From: Clostridiales bacterium
Lineage (GTDB): Bacteria > Bacillota > Clostridia > Christensenellales > Borkfalkiaceae
Direction: 5' to 3'
Length of the DNA stretch: 64,000 nt
NCBI GenBank assembly: GCA_015055655.1
Contig: SVHW01000002.1
Span: 113,541 to 177,540 of the forward strand
The translations under genes and the position numbers were made by a program. Shown here piece after piece: positions 58,630 through 64,000 of this stretch; position 1 is the first letter of the stretch; the number at the start of each line of letters is the position of its first letter. Under the pieces are notes generated by a model. It did not search any database. It was not told the origin of the DNA and worked only from the letters and a program-made list of their open reading frames with translations.

Positions 58630-58977
58630 ATGAAGAGAATAGATTTATTTGAACTATTGGATAATGAAATTGGGGTAGAACAAAAGAAGTGGGTGGAAGA
58701 CTGGTTATTTGAAAAAGAGAAGAATGGAGATTGGGATCAATCAAATAAGGGCAAGTCGTGGACGGATGAAGAATTAAAAGTGGTTCTTTCTTTTGCACCT
58801 ACGAAAGAGAATTGCCTACTGTTAGCTAAAGCCTTTAAACGTGGATATGGCAGTATTGAACAAATTTTTCGTTGGGCAACTACCGATATGCAAACTATTA
58901 AAAATTCCGATAGAAAAGATGATGCTTTTGTTTTGCAGGTAAAGCGCATTTATAAAGAAATGGGATGGAGAGCATAA
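58630..58977 (+). CDS. Small protein with Myb/SANT-like WTDEEL segment
   Basis: KSWTDEELKVVLSFAPTKENCLLLAKAFKRGYGSIEQIFRWATT; 17 bp downstream of the FRG gene. Confidence 0.6.
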   Translation: MKRIDLFELLDNEIGVEQKKWVEDWLFEKEKNGDWDQSNKGKSWTDEELKVVLSFAPTKENCLLLAKAFKRGYGSIEQIFRWATTDMQTIKNSDRKDDAFVLQVKRIYKEMGWRA

Positions 58978-59010
58978 ATCGGTTCAATATAGGTGCAAAC
59001 TGTTCAACCA

Positions 59011-59046
59011 AAAATAACGGATAGCCAGTAGGCTGTCCGTTATTTT
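59011..59046 (+). terminator. Terminator after FRG module
   Basis: AAAATAACGGATAGCC-AGTA-GGCTGTCCGTTATTTT. Confidence 0.8.
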
Positions 59047-59163
59047 TTTGTTTACGACTATGCAACGGGATTTAGGGGTGGACGAAAATGAAAAAATGGT
59101 ATGCGACGTTTCGGTGAGAGGGAGATTATAAAGAAGGCTTTTTATAAAATTAAAGTTTTGTTA

Positions 59164-59192
59164 TTGACAAATGGGCGGTTCTATTATACAAT
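59164..59192 (+). promoter_or_regulatory. Promoter of metallophosphoesterase gene
   Basis: TTGACA - 17 bp - TACAAT; RBS AAAGGAG before ATG 59255. Confidence 0.75.
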
Positions 59193-59254
59193 ATTTGTGA
59201 ACCAATTAATTTTGTTTATAACAAAATATACACAGCGCGTAAAAGGAGATTTGT

Positions 59255-62200
59255 ATGGCGAAAATATGGAAAAAGACGTTGACGAGTATTGTTTTTATTT
59301 TGTTGACGTTATGTCTTTGGGCAGGGATTGCCGTTGCGCCCAAACGGGCGGTGGCGGACGGGGGCTCTTTTACGCTTGAAAAAACGACGTTTGAAGAAGG
59401 GGAGGCGATTACCGTTACGGCAAACGGCACGGGCGCTGACTGGATAGGCATTTTCCGTGAAGGGGAAGAAACGTCCGTGTATTGGTATTACGTGGCGGAA
59501 CATCCCGGTGCGTTCAACGTATTAAACGGTACGCCAAACGCAGGAACGGTAAATCACAGTATCACGGCAGGTACATACGTTATCGCATACGTCCCCAACG
59601 ATATGTCGGGGCTTTCCAACGCCACGCAAACGCAAACGATTAGCGTTACGGCTGCGACAACGGCGCTTCGGGTAGAGAAAACGAAGTTTATAGAAGGAGA
59701 GGCTATCAACGTTACGGCGACGGGCTCCGGTACGGACTGGGTAGGTATTTATCGCGAGGGGGAAACGGTTTCTGCGCGGTGGTATTACGTGGCGACGGCA
59801 GGCTCGGGCGTGTGCGTTAATTTGGCGACGTACGGCAATAATAACGAGGGAAGCGGTGTTTCTGCCACCATCAGCGCGGGGAAATATACGATATATTTGA
59901 TAAGAAACGACGGCAGTTATACGGACGCGGAAGTCGCTATTCCCATAACGGTTACCGCCGCTTCGGGACTGTACGTAGAAAAGACGGAATATGCGTTGAA
60001 AGAGCCTATTTACGTCACGGCTACGCATAGCGACCCGACGGCTTGGGTAGGGCTGTATCGAGCAACGGAAAGCAGTTATTGCAGATGGTATCCCGTTCCG
60101 TCGGCGAATAACGTTCCTTTTGATATTACGCAAGGTCAAGCCAATATAGAAGCGTCGTATTCTCCAAACGTTATGCGAGGGGAGTATATCTTAAAATTAT
60201 TCGTTTCAAAAACGGGCGTATCTTCCTCCAACGAGGCGGATTATAACGTGGTTGCTACGGCGGAGATTTCTGTGATTGCCGACCCGACTGTGCCGTCTGC
60301 GCCCCTTGCGGCAACGTATGCCTTGATAAACGATACGGACGGATACGCGACGGGTACGGTGACGGTGGTGATGCCAACGGAGGATATGGCAGACCGTTGT
60401 ATCGCGCTGTTTTGGGGGGACGACAACGGCGCCTTTGCGGAGTATTCGTATATTAAATTCCACGTAACGGGACAAACGACGTCGTTTACTTTTGGCAAAA
60501 ACGTCATAATTCCTTACGGCGCAACAAAATTGTACGTCTATGCGAAAAACACCAACGGTGACGCGCTGAGCGAAGATTGTGTTATCGTTGATTTACCACG
60601 TGGCGCGGCAGCGAAAAATCCGATGTACGCAGACGGCGGCGAAACGTTTTGGATAATCAGCGATACGCATATCGACCAAGACGTCAATCACACGCATAAC
60701 CAGCATTTTAAGAACTTGCTTGGGGATATTGCTCGCATTGACAAGGACGCGATGTCGCTGATTGTTAACGGGGATATGACCAATCGTGGACGCGACCAAG
60801 ACTTTGCCAATTTTCAGGCGATTTACGACGCGGCGACAAACGTTCCGCCAATGGTGCTGGCGATGGGCAACCACGAGTATTATAGCGGAACGTACGAGTA
60901 CGTTTGCAATAAATTTTACGAGTTGGCAAAATATCCCGACGGCACTTTTGTAAATAAGATGCATTTTGATTATTGGCAGGGCGGATATCATTTTGTTTTC
61001 CTTGGTACGGACGCTTGGCCGCAAAACAACACACACGCGGTACTCAGCGAAGAAACGCTAAATTGGTTTGATGACGTATTAGACGAAGGCAAGGACGAGG
61101 GGAAACCCACCTTTGTTTTCTTGCATCAGCCGCTTTATAACACCGTGGCGGGTAGCCGACCGGGCGAAGATTACAGCGGCGTAGAAGCGAGCGCTGAAAC
61201 TCGGTTGCGTGAAATTTTAAGTGACCATCCCGAAGTGATGATGTTCAACGGGCATACGCATTGGACGATGAACGCTGAAGCGAATATGTACGAAGGCACG
61301 GAAGAACTGCCTGCGCGTATTTTCAACACTTCGTCGGCGGGGTATCTTTGGACGACGTACGACAACGCCAGCGGCGATTATTTGTATGGCAGCGAAGGAT
61401 ATTACGTGCGCGTCTATGGCGGAACGCTGTATATTATGGGGTATGATTTCGTAAACGATAAATGGATTTCCGCGGCGCAGTATTGTATTGAGTTGTCAAA
61501 TTGTGCCCCCTGTAAAGATAATAATAACGACCATACCTGCGATATCTGCGGCGCGATTTTGGCGACCTGCGTGGATAACGATAACAATCACAACTGTGAC
61601 GTATGTGGTGAAAAATTAAGCGAATGCGTTGATAATGACAAAGACCATAATTGTGATGTTTGCGGTGAAACGTTGACGACCTGTGCAGACAGCAATAACG
61701 ACCACAACTGTGACGTTTGTGGTGACAAGTTAAGCAATTGCGCAGACGAAGACAGTGACCACGCTTGTGACGTATGCGGCGAAACGTTAACCGAATGCGC
61801 AGACGAAGACAGCGACCACCTTTGCGACGTTTGCGGCGATAAGTTAAGCAATTGTGCAGACAGCAATAACGACCACGCTTGTGACGTATGCGGTGAAACG
61901 TTGAGTGAATGTGCTGACAACAATAAAGACCATAAGTGCGATATTTGCGGCACGGCTATGGGCACGCACGAGGCGGCAAGCGGTAAACATACCTGCGATT
62001 ATTGCGGTCAAAAGGTAACTGATTGTGCAGACAATAACAAAGACCATAAGTGCGATGTTTGCGGCGCGTCTATGGGCACGCACGCAGCGGCAAGCGGTAA
62101 ACATACCTGTGATTATTGCGGTCAAAAGGTAACTGATTGCGCTGACAACGATAACGACCATAAGTGTGATACTTGCGGTACTACGTTGAGTGAATGTGCT

Positions 62201-64000
62201 GACAGCAACAACGACCATAAGTGTGATACCTGTGGAACGACGTTAAGCGAATGCGCAGACAATAACAAGGACCATAAGTGTGATACCTGCGGTACGACGT
62301 TAAGTGAATGCGCTGACAATAACAAGGAACATAAGTGCGACGTTTGCGGTGACAAGTTAAGCAATTGCGCAGACAGCAATAACGACCACAACTGCGACGT
62401 TTGTGGCGACAAGTTAAGCGATTGTGCAGACAGCAATAACGACCACGCTTGTGACATCTGCGACGAAACGTTAACGACCTGCGCGGACGAAGACAGCGAC
62501 CACAACTGCGACGTATGCGGTGAAACGTTGACCACCTGCGCAGACAACGATAACAACCATAACTGTGATATCTGCGGTGATAAGTTAAGCGACTGCGCTG
62601 ACGGCAATAACGACCATAAGTGCGATACTTGCGGTGAAACGTTGACGACCTGTGCAGACAACGATAACGACCACAACTGTGATGTTTGTGGCGTAGGCAT
62701 ATCCTCTTGCGCAGACGAAGATAGCGACCACAATTGTGATATTTGTGGCACGGCGTTGAGCGAGTGTGCTGACAATAACAACGACCATAATTGTGATATT
62801 TGTGGTGATAAAGTAAGCGATTGCGTAGATAACGACAATGACCATAACTGCGATATTTGTGGTGAAACGTTAACGACCTGTGCGGATAACGATAAAGACC
62901 ACCTTTGCGATACTTGCGGTACTACGTTGAGTGAATGCGCTGATAACAATAACGACCACAACTGTGACGTATGCGGTGAAACGTTGAGCGAATGCGTTGA
63001 TAATGATAACAATCACAACTGTGATATTTGTGGTGAAACGTTGAGCGAATGTACGGATAATAACAACGACCACAATTGCGACGTCTGCGGCGAAACGTTG
63101 ACGACATGTGCAGACAACGATAACGACCACAATTGCGATGTTTGTGGTGAAACGTTGACGACCTGTGCAGACAGCAATAACGACCACGCTTGCGATATCT
63201 GCGGTGAAACGTTAAGCGAATGCGCTGACGAAGACTGTGACCACGCTTGCGATGTCTGCGGTGACAAGTTGAGCGATTGCGCGGACGAAGACAGCGACCA
63301 CCTTTGCGACGTTTGTGGTGACAAGTTAAGCAATTGTGCTGATAATGATAACGACCATAACTGCGACATCTGCGGTGAAACGTTAAGCGAATGCGCTGAC
63401 GAAGACAGTGACCACGCTTGCGATGTCTGCGGTGAAAAATTAAGCGAATGTGTTGATAATGATAACAATCACAACTGTGACATCTGTGGTGACAAATTAA
63501 GTGATTGTGTAGACGGCAATAACGACCACGCTTGTGACGTTTGTGGTGATAAATTAAGCGACTGCGAAGACAACGATAACGACCACAACTGTGACGTTTG
63601 TGGCGACAAGTTGACGACCTGTGCAGACAACGATAACAACCATAACTGTGATATCTGCGGTGAAACGTTAACGACCTGCGCGGATGAAGATAACGACCAT
63701 AATTGTGACGTTTGCGGTGAAACGTTAACGACCTGTGCTGATAATGATAACGACCACGCTTGTGACGTTTGTGGTGATAAATTAAGCGATTGCGCTGACA
63801 GCAATAACGACCACAATTGCGATATTTGCGGTGACAAAGTAAGCGATTGTGCAGACAGCAATAACGACCACGCTTGTGACGTTTGCGGTGAAACGTTAAC
63901 GACCTGTGCTGATAATGATAACGACCACGCTTGTGACGTTTGTGGTGATAAATTAAGCGATTGCGCTGACAGCAATAACGACCACAATTGCGATATTTGC
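59255..64000 (+). CDS. Secreted calcineurin-like metallophosphoesterase with N-terminal beta-sandwich-like repeats and a giant C-terminal Cys/His/Asp repeat array (3' end outside window)
   Basis: Manual translation is open from ATG 59255 to the window end; SDTHID, NGDMTNRG, GNHEYY, LHQPLYN, NGHTHWT metallophosphoesterase motifs; signal peptide. Missing from the ORF track because no stop lies in the window. Confidence 0.9.
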   Translation, partial: MAKIWKKTLTSIVFILLTLCLWAGIAVAPKRAVADGGSFTLEKTTFEEGEAITVTANGTGADWIGIFREGEETSVYWYYVAEHPGAFNVLNGTPNAGTVNHSITAGTYVIAYVPNDMSGLSNATQTQTISVTAATTALRVEKTKFIEGEAINVTATGSGTDWVGIYREGETVSARWYYVATAGSGVCVNLATYGNNNEGSGVSATISAGKYTIYLIRNDGSYTDAEVAIPITVTAASGLYVEKTEYALKEPIYVTATHSDPTAWVGLYRATESSYCRWYPVPSANNVPFDITQGQANIEASYSPNVMRGEYILKLFVSKTGVSSSNEADYNVVATAEISVIADPTVPSAPLAATYALINDTDGYATGTVTVVMPTEDMADRCIALFWGDDNGAFAEYSYIKFHVTGQTTSFTFGKNVIIPYGATKLYVYAKNTNGDALSEDCVIVDLPRGAAAKNPMYADGGETFWIISDTHIDQDVNHTHNQHFKNLLGDIARIDKDAMSLIVNGDMTNRGRDQDFANFQAIYDAATNVPPMVLAMGNHEYYSGTYEYVCNKFYELAKYPDGTFVNKMHFDYWQGGYHFVFLGTDAWPQNNTHAVLSEETLNWFDDVLDEGKDEGKPTFVFLHQPLYNTVAGSRPGEDYSGVEASAETRLREILSDHPEVMMFNGHTHWTMNAEANMYEGTEELPARIFNTSSAGYLWTTYDNASGDYLYGSEGYYVRVYGGTLYIMGYDFVNDKWISAAQYCIELSNCAPCKDNNNDHTCDICGAILATCVDNDNNHNCDVCGEKLSECVDNDKDHNCDVCGETLTTCADSNNDHNCDVCGDKLSNCADEDSDHACDVCGETLTECADEDSDHLCDVCGDKLSNCADSNNDHACDVCGETLSECADNNKDHKCDICGTAMGTHEAASGKHTCDYCGQKVTDCADNNKDHKCDVCGASMGTHAAASGKHTCDYCGQKVTDCADNDNDHKCDTCGTTLSECADSNNDHKCDTCGTTLSECADNNKDHKCDTCGTTLSECADNNKEHKCDVCGDKLSNCADSNNDHNCDVCGDKLSDCADSNNDHACDICDETLTTCADEDSDHNCDVCGETLTTCADNDNNHNCDICGDKLSDCADGNNDHKCDTCGETLTTCADNDNDHNCDVCGVGISSCADEDSDHNCDICGTALSECADNNNDHNCDICGDKVSDCVDNDNDHNCDICGETLTTCADNDKDHLCDTCGTTLSECADNNNDHNCDVCGETLSECVDNDNNHNCDICGETLSECTDNNNDHNCDVCGETLTTCADNDNDHNCDVCGETLTTCADSNNDHACDICGETLSECADEDCDHACDVCGDKLSDCADEDSDHLCDVCGDKLSNCADNDNDHNCDICGETLSECADEDSDHACDVCGEKLSECVDNDNNHNCDICGDKLSDCVDGNNDHACDVCGDKLSDCEDNDNDHNCDVCGDKLTTCADNDNNHNCDICGETLTTCADEDNDHNCDVCGETLTTCADNDNDHACDVCGDKLSDCADSNNDHNCDICGDKVSDCADSNNDHACDVCGETLTTCADNDNDHACDVCGDKLSDCADSNNDHNCDIC
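61511..64000 (+). repeat. 57-bp tandem repeat array (43 complete + 1 partial unit)
   Basis: 19-aa units, e.g. CADNDNDHNCDVCGETLTT; unit 1 Cys codon at 61511, unit 44 at 63962 = 43 x 57 bp exactly. Confidence 0.93.

Noticed and set aside
61588-63987. Minus-strand ORFs in the track (e.g. 62122..63012, 63013..63468, 63469..63987) with LSAQVVNVSPQTSQLWS repeats
   Set aside because: They are antisense shadows of the 57-bp coding repeat array; the real gene is on + in a frame open from 59255.
61511-64000. CRISPR array
   Set aside because: Repeats are coding, 57-bp contiguous units without unique spacers.

Overview
64-kb bacterial window, probably a Clostridia-like Bacillota genome judging from gene content. 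Most of it is chromosomal housekeeping: SufC/SufB, two convergent M18 aminopeptidases, MarR + MacB-like ABC, LemA/DUF2207, RadC, two two-component systems, CysK, MgtE, dUTPase, TrmB, an NMT1/THI5-like ABC transporter, NfnAB-like oxidoreductase and a tRNA-Pro. Main accessory regions: (i) 33.2-41.5 kb, a P22-like podoviral head cassette (TerL, TerS-like, portal, scaffold-like, capsid, gp4-like and gp10-like proteins) with intact ORFs but no integrase, lysis, tail-fibre or replication genes seen; (ii) two BspA-like LRR surface proteins (41.7-46.6 and 50.9-54.5 kb), both carrying N-terminal C-x-C-G repeats, the second facing a divergent XRE regulator across a promoter with two matching 19-bp inverted repeats spaced 30 bp; (iii) a small AT-rich island behind the tRNA with an FRG-domain protein and a small partner; (iv) a very large secreted metallophosphoesterase gene (59255 to beyond 64000). 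The ORF track omits this last gene because it has no stop in the window; its C-terminal part is 43 complete plus one partial 19-aa Cys/His/Asp repeats in exact register. A candidate leader uORF and RNA structure precede mgtE. All assignments come from reading the sequence and motif recognition; no database searches were run.
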